Shown piece by piece: positions 1-12,000 of a stretch of DNA of 64,000 nt (positions are counted from its first letter, which is position 1; each line of letters starts with the position of its first letter). The stretch is from Trichoplax adhaerens (lineage: Eukaryota > Placozoa > Uniplacotomia > Trichoplacea > Trichoplacidae). Where the stretch lies: positions 1,856,197 through 1,920,196 of the forward strand of contig NW_002060945.1 in NCBI RefSeq assembly GCF_000150275.1, read 5' to 3'. The notes under the pieces are model-generated. The model did no database searches. It was not told the origin of the DNA and was given only the letters and a program-made list of their open reading frames with translations. A program made the position numbers and the translations under genes.

Positions 1-2622
1 GTCGGTTTCTGTACTATAAACATACAGTCTGATTGGCTTACCATCGAAAGCTTCAATTAAATTGTACAAATCTCCCGCCTAAGCACATATGATATTGATC
101 AAATACTTAACATTTGAGTTATCTAAGCGATCTTATTTTTGGTACTTTAAGTAAGTATCATCAACATCACGTCTACAGTTGATAATAAATTGTCCGAAAC
201 TGAACAATGACCTCTTGCAGCTGAGTGTCAGAACCAACGATATAATCAGTATGTTGTCGCAAGCCAGCTACAGCAGCAGGAGAATTTGGTTCTACATCCT
301 AATTCAAGATTATATTGGTTAATTTACGATGAACGAGTAATACGTACTTTGCATAAAAAATGACTTTCAACTAACCAAAACGTGCCAAACATTTTCGTTT
401 GCTCCTTCAAAAGAACAGAATCTGATACTAACTCCTAAATAATTAAGTTGAATTGATAAGAAACGATACTAATACATACAATGTATGCCACAGATTCTTA
501 ATTTGATCATATGAGACATCGTAAAATTCGCATCCATTACATTATTATGGTAGAAAAATTATGCTTTTAATAGTTAATTATAATAATACTGTACTAAAAT
601 ACGAACATCTCATTTTACCTAGTAATCCTTGTCCTCCCCATAAAGCACTTGGTGTTATATTTGTAACTGAAAATCAAAAAATTTAAATATTTTACGATCT
701 TCTTCTATTAAAGGAGTTATGTTATCAATACGTATAAATAGCTGACTTTGGATGATTTCTTTTAATTTTTATCCAATGTATCTTAAGCGTGTAGCAAGAA
801 TATCGATAGAGTAAAGATTGATAGACTGTTAATATGCTGGTCTACCCCTGAAATATATGACTAGTCTAGAGTGTAAATGTAATAGATGTAAAAATTTTCT
901 TGATGATAATCTGAAACATTTAATAGCAAAGAAGAACAGTAGACTAGCTGTCGTAATTAATCATATCAGTTTTTAATGGCTAATACGTACATAAAATGAG
1001 TCATTTTACAATTATGATTCTACATTTCTTCAACAATGATGTTTAAATGGATACATAATTTACCTCTAGTGCCTTGGGTTTTGCTACTATAAACAATAAT
1101 TTCGACTGACTTTTCACAGCTTGCTTGTAAAATTTCCTTTAACTCATCATTGTCTTGGTTCTATACATATCGAAACGTTACGCTTCAGATAAGTTCATCA
1201 ATAAGTAATTAAAAGTTCTCGGTGATGATAGCGATTATTCTTCATATACTTAAAGCGCTGGCAGTATCCGTAGCTGATTCATTATAATTATTTATTGCTA
1301 AAAATTGAAGCTGTTGCAAACTTTGTATACTTTCTCCTTTACGATTTAGTAACAGTACAGTAGAAACTGAGCACTTTTACATATGCGTATTATTACACAG
1401 TATAGTATTAAGCATAAGCTACAGTACTGCTTCAAGGATTGATTGTAAATTATAGTATGACATTATGATCGAACCAGGTATAAGAAAGTAAATATTCGTC
1501 GAGTCAATAAAGTTCAATAACATACTAATCTGACACCATTAATTTGAAGAATAAAATCGAAGAAAGGTTCTAGTCCCGCTTTTTGGCCTGGAGAGCCTTC
1601 TTGTACCTATCCAATATTCAATATAGATGGTGTTAGTTATGGCTAGGCTGTAGTGTCATGTACTTATACCATAAAATAGAAAATCAATTGATATAACAGT
1701 AGAGCATGTGAATAGCACAATTATCTACTAAGCAACGATAATAAATACGCATATTGCGCGGTTATAAATTAGATTATTTATGTAATTCGACAATCCTACT
1801 AACTCCACAGTTATGCTATACATAAATGAATGTGCAGATAGTTAATATCGAGCATCCATGGCATAATCGAGTAGCCTAAGACAATAAATAGCGCAGACGA
1901 TCAACAAGGTAGAGTATTGAACATTGACTAAGTCCAGTATGGTAGCGATTAATTATAGTGGCTACTGTACGTAGCGCATTGTACATTTACTACCAACATT
2001 ATTCGGTGGCTCAAGTTTCTAAGCTAATATAGTCAAGCTCTATAGGAAGAAAGCAAGGAATCCTTTTAGAGCCAGACTGTCAAATTATTACGGCTCATGG
2101 TGGGTAATCGTCATTGTGATTTCTTATTCATTTCTAGTAATACTCTTCACTAGTACACAAAGCTTTTAAGTAATACTGTACTATAAAGGTGTAACGAAAT
2201 GATCGGTCCTTCACGACTACTGTATATAGTACTATGAACGTCGACACTATCCAAGCAGAAACGGATTATATTGATTATCGTCCATCTCCAATTTGCAGTT
2301 TTTTTCCCCATGTATTAGTCTACACGTTTCTACATCGTATACGAGTATGGATTGAAAACTGTGTCTAAACTAATATACAAGTAGATTAATTGCAGTACAA
2401 GTTTCAAGTGGATATTCATTGAATTTCCATTGCTGGTGATCTACAGTACTGTAAGAGTGTATGAAAAGGAAGAGGACTGGTAAAAATAGTTCACTGGATT
2501 TTGTCTATTGCACTGAGTAACTCTACGCTAGTATTCTTGATCAAAGTATACTTAACAACCTTGAGGACATGATACCCTTCAGTTCCACCGTCTGATACCT
2601 CTACGGATTGCGATCCACCCAT
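1..2622 (-). CDS. GORASP: Golgi reassembly-stacking protein (GRASP55/65 family), 5' part, truncated by window edge
   Basis: Peripheral cis/medial Golgi protein that tethers cisternae through two PDZ-like GRASP domains. Seven exons, each phase-consistent: 2560-2622, 1526-1606, 1064-1160, 619-666, 376-434, 212-298 and 1-78 (continues past the edge). The first exon encodes MGGSQSVEV, so Gly2 is available for N-myristoylation as in all GRASPs. Next come the hallmark strings [63 protein letters not shown] and LYVYSTETD, which match vertebrate GRASP residue for residue over long stretches. About 171 residues are visible, covering PDZ1 and most of PDZ2; the Pro/Ser-rich tail is off-window. Donors at exon 1 (gttgtt) and exon 6 (gtcatt) are weak. 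The start is fixed by the myristoylation motif. Whether this corresponds to GORASP1 or GORASP2 cannot be decided; a single pre-duplication gene is likely. Confidence 0.96.
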
Positions 2623-2810
2623 TGCTGCCGATTTTGCTACACAAATTGCTCTGGATTAGGAGTACATCCGCAGCAATCGTCTTCGTTTCACTGGCAGTGA
2701 AACAAGTAGCACAAGTTGTTCCCACTGGGGTGCTAGTGTGCTGCGCACCGGCAACCTCTTCTGTCTACAGTACAGTAATATTCTGCTGTACAGTACCATG
2801 GTAGTGCAGT

Positions 2811-3252
2811 ACTGTAATACTACAGTACATATACTGTAGCACTGGATCCTGAACTGTCTTCAATCCTTTTGATTCTGCGCAGTGTGCAGTGTATTGCACA
2901 CTTGCCCACGTTGGATAGAGCGTCTGTACAGTGTACGTCTGTATTACTCAATCACTGGTGACTTATTACAATACAGTACTATGGAGAAAGGAGTGAGTGA
3001 AAAGTACTGTACGGTAAACTACAGTACTGTACAGTATAGTGCGGTAGAAGAAGCTTGCACAGTAGAATTGTACTGTACTGTACTGTACGAGTGTACGTGG
3101 CTGGTTTGAAGTCGTTACATTACGACAAGACAGAGTACCCATACCAAAAAGTTGAGTATTACACTGTACTGTAGTGCTACAGTACATATACTGTAGGACT
3201 GGATCTGCAATTGTCTTCAATCCATTTGATTCTGCGCAGTGTACAGTACATA
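2811..3252. repeat. Direct duplication A/B inside array 1
   Basis: Two copies about 80 bp long, at roughly 2811-2895 and 3168-3252 (offset 357 bp), share ACAGTACATATACTGTAG followed by a spacer containing GTCTTCAATCC and TTTGATTCTGCGCAGTGT. A few substitutions separate the copies. Confidence 0.88.
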
Positions 3253-3365
3253 ATAGTGCTGTAGAGGAAGCTTGTACAGTACAGTACGTGGCTGGTTTGA
3301 AGTTATTACATTACGACAAGACAGAGGACCAATACCAAAAAGTTGAGTATTAGTACAGTAGGACT
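3093..3365. repeat. Direct duplication C/D inside array 1
   Basis: Two copies about 75 bp long (about 3093-3170 and 3284-3361, offset 191 bp) share GTGGCTGGTTTGAAGT, ATTACGACAAGACAGAG and ATACCAAAAAGTTGAGTATTA. The offset differs from that of the A/B pair, so the array grew by more than one duplication event. Confidence 0.88.
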
Positions 3366-4525
3366 CGCTACGAGTGATCGAGTGACGATCATGCAGTATT
3401 GTTACGGTTCAAGAACTGAAGAACTGGAACTGTACACGTCATCTCTTCGCTTCAATCGCCAGCAGGCGAGGCATAAAGTAAGTGGACACCAGGACAGTAC
3501 AGTACAGTACTGTACAGTACTATACTTACAGTATGTACTGTATTTACTGTAGGGCTGGAGTACTAGGTACTGTATTCTATAGTAGTACTCCATCAATAAA
3601 AGCCACAACGCTGCCGCGTCAATCAACAGCATCGACAGATACCAAATTTGTTCGAATTCGGTCTTCAAATTGTGTTTTCATATAATTTCAATGATGAGCT
3701 ACCCTGTACTGTACAACTTGCTAGTAGGGTAATCATCCATGATCGCTATTAACAGATACTGTACATCGACTTACTGAAGGCACAATATTGCATAGTTTAC
3801 CGTGCGATTTACTATTCAGAATCGAAATTAATTTTGTACATGTTATGTATAAAAATGGAACGATAACGGGTAAAAGTAGGCCTTCAAGCGTTCCTGCGTT
3901 TGGAATAGCCTAAAATATTGGATAAATATCCGTATACAGTACTTTACGTACAGGATGCACTAGTAGATGAAATGCATCGTAGTTGACCAGTTTTATCCAC
4001 TAGTGGAATAATCTACGATACAACAGCTGTTATGGGTAGAACTTTCAGTAAAATTAAGCCTTTTCTCCTAGCCTTTTTTGGGGGATGGATGGCCGGCCCA
4101 TTACAGACAGACATTCTTCGTGACATTAAAGCGACTTTCATAGAATCAGAGAAGTTCAAAGTGAATGGCATCACGTGCGGCGTGTGTTGCTAAGATACCT
4201 ACGTACACAAGCTAATAAGGAAGATTACATGACTATGTTATTTATAGGAGTACAAGAGTAATCGCAGGTTGTTAATAGTATTTACAATATCCTTGTTGAG
4301 CATTACTTTATATAGCTTTTACTGCGATTTGTGTTAACTCAATTGCAATAGTCACCGAAATCTTGGTGTTTCCGTAATCGTTCCAACGATCGACTTGCAA
4401 TCTAGCAAAAGGCGATCGATAGCCATATCAAATTCTATTTAAACGAGTTGTACATGCTCTACATTAGATAGCATAAGCCGAATTTGCTAAAATATTATCA
4501 GCAATATACCTTCTTCACTCAAGTA

Positions 4526-6991
4526 ATGCCTTCCTTCTTTAAAGATTTCCAAGGACAAGGTAAGTTGTAATACAATCGAACATACCCAATCTGGCATTTT
4601 ACCTTAACTACCAAATTGTATTTTATCGCATGATCAATCTATCCTCTAGCACCTTAACTTTACATCTATTCTCATGGATATACGAATTTTTGATTGCTTT
4701 CTGTGTCTACATTGTCGCTAGACTTACTTTTAGTGATATTACAACGCGCTGTTAGCTCCTTAATTAAAGGTTTACCTGGCACATTTACTGCGATATTCAC
4801 CAAAAAAATTAAAAACTGAAAGTTACCGACGATGTCGATTTCACCGTAACTGTATATCTGTAGTCTATACATAGTTAAAGAAAATTTTGGGTCGTTGTTG
4901 TTAAGTGAATAAATCTCATTTTATAGAACGCATCGAGTTAGCTAATACGATTCCATTTCTGTGATATCTTTTATAGTATAACTTACTCTACGCTGATACC
5001 GTCCATTTGCCTAACTCGCTGCATGAATACTGTGCATATTCTAGTAAAATAGCATAATCAAGTAAATTTTATAGTATTCTGTAATAAGGCATAGAAAATT
5101 AAAAAACTGATTATTAATAATTTTAAATAATGGAAAGAACTATACTTTCTTGGCAATAATACGTCTTCCTAAAGAGAACACTCAATTGTTTCAATACTGC
5201 AGTAATATCAACAATAAGCAAGTAATAGTAAGGCTTACAATAGATCGAAACAAGTATTAACACGGTCTTAAACACTTAGATACCAGACGATACTTAAGAA
5301 TTGACTAATAAATCGGAACAGCATGAGTTCTACTCAGTTCTTGGCTATTTTCCCCAAATTTTGCTATTAGCAATATACATAGCTTATAAGATAAAACAGG
5401 AAATTAGAATTAGATAGTTAAAAGCGTCATTATCTTTATTAGATAATTAACAAATTAACTGCTTATCACTTTACTAGATTGGTTCTATCATGCTCCAAAT
5501 AAAAAATTAGATTCTGAAGAGAAAAATGCTCAAATGCCAGTTCTTTCTCAAGTGCCGGGACTAAGTGACGTCGCTGGCGAAGATAGCGATCCATTCGCAA
5601 AATCTAAAAAAGGATGGATCAGGGACACTGATTCTCGTTATATTCAAATGGCAAAGCAAGGGGGTCGCAAAGATTTACTGATGTTCAATGTTCCTCATAC
5701 TATTTCGAAAGATCCCATAGCATATCCCAGAGTTGATTGGTTTGATCATCAACAACCCGATATTGAAATAAGACAACCGTTAGTAAAATAATAAATTTTA
5801 CCCGTACAATAAAATAAGCAATGCATGCTGCAAGTATATGCAATAGTTTAAAATGAGGTGCCTTATTAAATGAAGAAATTTTATTCTCTTGGCAGGAGAC
5901 GCCATGAACCAGATCGAGATATTTATGGGGAGTATCTTACATTAAATAAAAAAACAGCACCAGCAGGTGTTATAACAAATCAAGGATCCAAAGGCAAGGA
6001 CTTATTTGATAAACCTCCTCCATTTTCTTTAGACGATGATTTATCATATTGGCAAAGGTAATTCTTCTTACTCCTTTAAATTATGTATTAACTACAAGGG
6101 ATAATGGGCTAATTTAGCTCAATTTATCCTAGAATTAGATCGTGTTATATATTATGTGATAATGAAATAATTAAGATAACATCAGAAAATGCGATACGAT
6201 ATGTAGGAAAAAAACAGAGAAATCAGAAAAGCAAGAAAAACCAAAACAGATTGACAGATTTAAATTACCTCCGTTAAAATCCAACAAGGAATCACTCGTT
6301 AATGGAGATGCTGCCAACAACGTCCAAAAAACAAAAGGGTAAGCCAGCAGCTTACATGGTGTAGTTTCACATACCTTTTTATGCTACATTAGTTAACGAT
6401 AAATATACTTTAAAGTTGTTAAAGTGCATATTTATTTATCTATGCGTTACCTAAAAGTGTATTACTTCTATTCAAGGAAAAAGAATGGCGAAAACGTAAA
6501 TTTTAATTATTTAATGTCAATGGGATATCAAAAGGATTGGTTTGATGAAAAAGAGCGAAAAGATAAAGAGGATGATGATAAAAAAGTGAGAAAGCGATTG
6601 AAATGATGTTAATAATTCTTCTAAAGTCAATACCGTAGTTTCCAACGTATTTAGTATCGTATGAGGCTAGCATAAATTACTTAGTTCAACTATTTTTTAT
6701 TCGAACCGTAGAGAAAGCAGCAGACACTATTAAAGGAAAAAGTGAGGCAAGGCATGAAACCAAGGTGGGTAATTATTGGCATCAAGTGGATGTCGTCTTT
6801 ACTTCATAATTGATACAATACTCCTAGATATCTTACATAATATGTCTAAAATAAGCTATAATTTATCATATACTATCTGCAGAAATCCTCAAACGTATAC
6901 CGATAAGGTAGAAAATAAAGACCAATTTAAATTAAGTAAGTTTAAAAATGTAAACTCTAAGATTAACACACGCTGGTCGGAAAGGCAATAA
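4526..6991 (+). CDS. C7orf57: C7orf57-like protein, complete 7-exon gene
   Basis: Homologue of the uncharacterised vertebrate C7orf57; no biochemical function is known to me. Exons: 4526-4559, 5478-5778, 5896-6057, 6207-6338, 6477-6585, 6712-6764, 6883-6991, giving 299 codons plus stop, against 295 aa in human. The 34-nt first exon (MPSFFKDFQGQ) ends in phase 1 and joins the next to restore the conserved DWFYH motif (DWYYH in human). Other shared strings are SQVPGLSD, WIRDTDSRYIQMAKQGGRKDLL, a P-x-VDWF block, and F(N/S)-LMSMGYQKDWFDE, which corresponds to human FSKLISNGYKDEW. The C-terminal third is Lys/Glu-rich and probably disordered. Exon 2 has two possible donors; gttagt at 5779 is required by phase. 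It is divergent from GORASP. Confidence 0.88.
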
Positions 6992-7014
6992 GAAGAATTC
7001 GATTTATTTCCATA

Positions 7015-7020
7015 AATAAA
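7015..7020 (+). terminator. AATAAA polyadenylation signal of the C7orf57-like gene
   Basis: A canonical AATAAA lies 24 nt after the TAA stop at 6989-6991, in an AT-rich 3' flank. Confidence 0.6.
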
Positions 7021-9008
7021 TGACTGTAAATTAAATAAATTACGTTTTTGCTTTTCGTATTGAATACTTTGATTATCGCCTCAATGTATTATATTGAAAT
7101 ATTAAGTAATAAATTTGTAATTTTACCTTTTAATAAATATTACTTTAGCATATATATCGATATTGATGTATCTGATCGCCGTAATGAAAGTAGAATGTGA
7201 AATTTAATGTAGAATTTCTTTGTTTTATTGCTCCTTAAATTTTTGTACTAACAATTAACTAGAAAATTGTTCCATCACTAAATATATCATAATAATAAGA
7301 AACAAATCGTCATTACTGTCAAGGCGCTACACATTTAATGCTGACCTCATAATTAGTAATCATATTCATAAACTCTGTCAAAGCTTTATTCTGTCCTTAC
7401 GATATATTAAGAATTTGTACAGTTTCAATTAAATTAGCTCCAAACCTATTATATACAATATTCCTTGTATTAGAATGATATCATCTTTTCTTCTTCGAAT
7501 CATACTAAGCAATCTACAATCTTATTAAAATCGATCGTTTTGATCGTTCTATTGGAATCGCTTTACGCGTGTTATTGTAATTTGATTAATATTTTCAGCT
7601 AGAATATTGTGTAATAAAGCGAATATCGACGAATAAATTCCCGAATTTATAATTATAAATGATCTTCATTAACTGCTAACGCTCAAATTAAATTAATTTT
7701 TACAATAATATATGGCAATCAGATTTAGTTCAGATAACGGCGCAATCAGGGATAGCCAACTCTTAACTATATATACTATAGTACCAGTAAACAGAATAGT
7801 AACTACGTATTGTGCTGAAGCTAGCAGGATGAAGAACTGATTTGTATCATGTAAATTATTGACTACTTTGATGAATACTGATACAGTTTTAGATTTTGAG
7901 ATTTAAACAATACTAGTAGTTTATAAAATAATGTATTTAATTACCACTTGAAATCGTGGCTAATCACTTCCAGACTTAATCATAAATCATATTAATGTGA
8001 ATGAGTCCATTTTGGATTGGTGCAATCACGTAATTATAATTGTAATCAACTAATACACTGCAAAGTATTATGAGCTTATTCCAGCTTTCATACAATTACT
8101 ATCATCAATTAACTTCAGCTAGCGTAATTATTAAAGTAAGGGGTAGTAAATTCTAACATGACATAGAAGTAAGTAGTAATCTACTGACGATTCTTATATA
8201 CTCTGTTGGTTTAAGGTTAAAGTTATAGAGCAATAACCAAAAAATTATGTTCCATGCTACATGGTAGCCACTTTGCTACTCTCCATGTTAAGTTATTAGA
8301 AAGATCTTTGTTAGCCGAGTTCGAGATATTTAGGCGAAATAATCCAACTCTTCATAAAGAAATAAATCTACAATACTACTACTATAACCATTTAAATTAT
8401 ATGATAATCATAATTGTTACCCTGTAAGCTATGTCTCTAAAAATAGAGTTCAGAACTATTTATAAATGTTAAACCATATCTTTAGTTTCTGGAAATGATG
8501 CTATAAATGTTTGAACATATAGATTAACTTTGTATTATTGCAGCCGCCAGTGACGACTACTTCTTAGTCTACTAATTTGAAATCCTATTACAGCAAATGT
8601 CATACGGATATACAATATAAATTGTATATTTTATTCATTACGATAACTCCTGCGGTGTGCTGCTAAATCGTGTTCAAGTATAACTACGCGTATAAGCAAT
8701 CGTATAGAACTGATTACTTTCTTATTGTGAGATCATACGATTTAATACCTAGACTAATGCTACGCATGCAGGTACTACGATCGTATAGAAAGTATTAAGA
8801 TTAATGTCTAGAGATGGAATGTTTTGAAATTCAAATATATGTAAGGGTTCATACGTGCGTCACTATGGGAACGGAACGGCTTAACAAAGCTGGCGGTAGG
8901 ACTTCAAATCGTAATACTGTTTCTCGCCACTAGAACTTACTTGCTATAAGATCATTAACTGTAGAAAGGAAAACCATCTTACTTTACGTTCTTACCGTAG
9001 AATACAAC
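7021..9008. other. Intergenic region before BBS9
   Basis: About 2 kb of AT-rich sequence between two plus-strand genes. I see no exon with coding-like composition, no tRNA and no long repeat. The last 150 bp before the BBS9 ATG should contain its promoter; I looked for an RFX X-box palindrome and did not find a convincing one. Confidence 0.6.
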
Positions 9009-12000
9009 ATGTCTCTTTTCAAGGCGCGAGATTGGTGGTCGACGACCGCTGGTGATAACGAAGAATATGATACCGGTTGCCTATGCGTTGCCAATATTGA
9101 TAATAGTCCCGATAATGTCGGTAAGAACTTTGATGGATATTCTTTCTATTTTAAACACAGAATTATTCCTATAAAAGTGACATCAAACGTTCAATTGTAA
9201 CACGCGTATAATTCAGTCACTCACAGAGTAAACTTATAGACTTGTAGTAATTATACTACTATACAGTTTATCAAATTGATTACGCCTTGATGGATAAAGC
9301 ATAATTTACTAGCTAAAATAACAACAACTATCCATGATAACACCATTTGTAATTTATTTTATGCAATGTTAAAGAGACTTTTCTTTACTGATAGTACGAT
9401 CTATTTCTGACAGTTAGTGAATTTTGTTCATTGCCCCATTAGATATGGTATAACGTAATGTATACTTTACTATGCAGTGTAATTTATCATACAAAATACA
9501 TACCAATTTGTAAATTTTAATTGATGAGCTATAAGGACGTCAGAGGCAAATCAACGATAAAATCGACACATTAATAGATATTAATTAAGGATAAGCTTTA
9601 GCGAAGACAAGTTTCATCCTTTGACATTGCTTTTACTCGATAAAAACATACCGTACACGATAAAATAGGTATGTCGCGATATAAATAAGAAACTTTTGCA
9701 GTCTAAATACGTTCAGAGAAAGATACCTTCTATGATATCTAGTAAAAATTTAGCATGAAGATGAATTTAATTCTGTAGTAAGACGAAAGCCATTAAAATC
9801 GGACAAGTAAATGACGCTAGCGATCAAATAAATCTCATGGAGAATTTATAAAATATAAGAAAGAAAATTGAAAGTATTTCCAAAACGGGTCGGAGTTGGG
9901 TCTCGCAATTCTACGTACTGTTGTTATGAATTAGCCACCATCATATCTTGAAATATGTTACTAGTTATACACAATACCATAGAATGCCTATAGTATCATA
10001 TATTTATTATATTGAACTATTCATATGTCTATTACATCCTCGATTCTACAGATTACATTGTTATGTACGATTTACTTTTTTCACTTCAAATGTCCTTACG
10101 ATATTGAAGAAACATTATCATCTGGATTGATAATTCGAACTAACGAACTGTGTACAGCATTGACAAGTACAATCTCATAACCCGTTTATCGACACAAAAT
10201 AGAGATCTTTTTTCTCTCTATATTCGCATCATCAACTAAGAATATTGTATAACTGATTCTGCAATTCGTGGAACACAAATTTATGTCACACATACCACTA
10301 TTTTATTTATTTTACTTTTTGACATTCTCATCGTAAATATAGTACACTAGTTATTCAGCTAGTTCATATCTTGTTGATTATGTTATTATAGATGTTCTAT
10401 TAACCAGGAACTTCACTAAAAAAACAACAGCAACAATATTAATTGAATAGATTAAAAAGTATTAATTTTGGCTAAATAACAAAATGGCTAAATTGACTCC
10501 TGTCCAGACAGAGAACCAGAAACAAATTTAAAAGAAAAATAGTAATAAATTTATTTAGATTTTAACAGTTTTAAGATTAAGAATGACTTTAGAGATACTT
10601 TACACTGATCATGTCCATCTCTATTCTAGAGGAATTGACATTAAACATATATTATTATGATATGTAGATAGTTAAATTCAACCTTTAATCTTGTTGATAT
10701 TTTTACGGTCATCTAACATCGGTAAGTTAAAGCATGGATGGAAGTAATTAATCTAATCTCCAAAGAGTCATGAATGCTTAAAATGAATTTCGTTTTTTCC
10801 CTTGGTGTAAAGTATCATCAACGTAGTCAAATATGAAACTTTAAGATTTAGATAGGCGACCTTTAGACCAATGCATAACCAATCGAAATAATGAAAATAT
10901 CCGTATAATGCATAATAGTATTGTTAGTAATGTTAGTATTATTTATCAACGTTGAAAGTAAATCAGGCATTTTTATTCACTTCGTGATTCGATAGCGATA
11001 AATAATTAGAATTTGATCTAATTCGATAATAGAAATGTTAGATACAGGAGAATCAAACATGATGCGACAATATGCAGTAGATTTATATTCAGTTAACTTA
11101 TTACCGTTCTCAATGAATAAAGCCAATTAAGAGTCTCCAAAATAATTAGATTTTTCCGAAATAAAATCTCAAAGCATAATATTAATTTCTGTTGGAAATT
11201 GTAGATAAAGTTATTGTCGGAAGTTACTTTGGAATTTTAAGAATCTACTCACCCCAGCCGCCGAAATATCATCCGGAAGATTTAATGTTAGAATATCAAT
11301 TGCAACAACCAATACTACAGTTAGAGGCTGGTAAATTCGTCTCGTAAGTAATGGTTTATAAATTAAATTGAGCATTATTTATTTCTTTTATTCGATCTAG
11401 ATTTGTGTTAATATCGACAGTTTTTTAAATCGGATATACCGTATGATTTAAACGTTAGCTATGTCTTGAATATAGTTGATATATGTAGAATACGAAATTA
11501 TTGTGGTATTAAGTAAACTTGGGAGAGTAATTTTATTAAATTATTCCTTTAGTGAGTCAGATGCCCTATATTTAGCTATTCTTCATCCTAGAAAGCTATC
11601 TATTTATTCCATAACCGGTAAGTAGCTGGATGTATTTCGATTCTTTCTCTATCATATTTCCTTATAATATACTCGTATTCTACTATCTTATACTGAAAAT
11701 GATCAAAGGTATTGAGTTGTTCTCAATAACATGGTAATATTACTTATTCATCTTTCAACAGCTATTACTGGCTCAGTTGAACATGGTAGTCAGTATGCCG
11801 TCAAATTAGCTTATGAACATTTACTAGAGAGAACATCATGTAACTTTGTTGTTGGTTCCTTTGGAGGCGTAAAAGGTAGAGTAGGATCAATTTAGATTGA
11901 AATCGTAAAATTTTAATCACCTTTGACTTTTTGTTTCTTCGAGATTACTTAAGATAGTGTAGTTCTAACATTGATCTTAACTGCTGAATATCTCCCTTCT

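Larger units (their letters stand above)
2766..3590. repeat. CAGTA/TACTG compound satellite array 1
   Basis: Tracts of ACAGTACAGTAC and of its complement TACTGTACTG alternate, giving many perfect short inverted repeats (for example TACTGTACAGTA). They are separated by non-repetitive spacers that are themselves duplicated. Several open frames over this stretch are only translations of the repeat (STVQY/CTVLY type) and are not genes. Confidence 0.93.
2623..4525. other. Divergent intergenic region between GORASP and the C7orf57-like gene
   Basis: About 1.9 kb separates the GORASP start (minus) from the C7orf57-like start (plus), so it must contain both promoters. The GORASP-proximal half is filled by CAGTA/TACTG satellite. 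The rest (about 3.7-4.5 kb) has no convincing coding exon, and no clear TATA box was recognised. Confidence 0.7.

Noticed and set aside
2882-3685. Several 67-88-residue open frames on both strands
   Set aside because: They are translations of the CAGTA satellite (repeating STVQY/CTVLY patterns) with no codon bias or homology.
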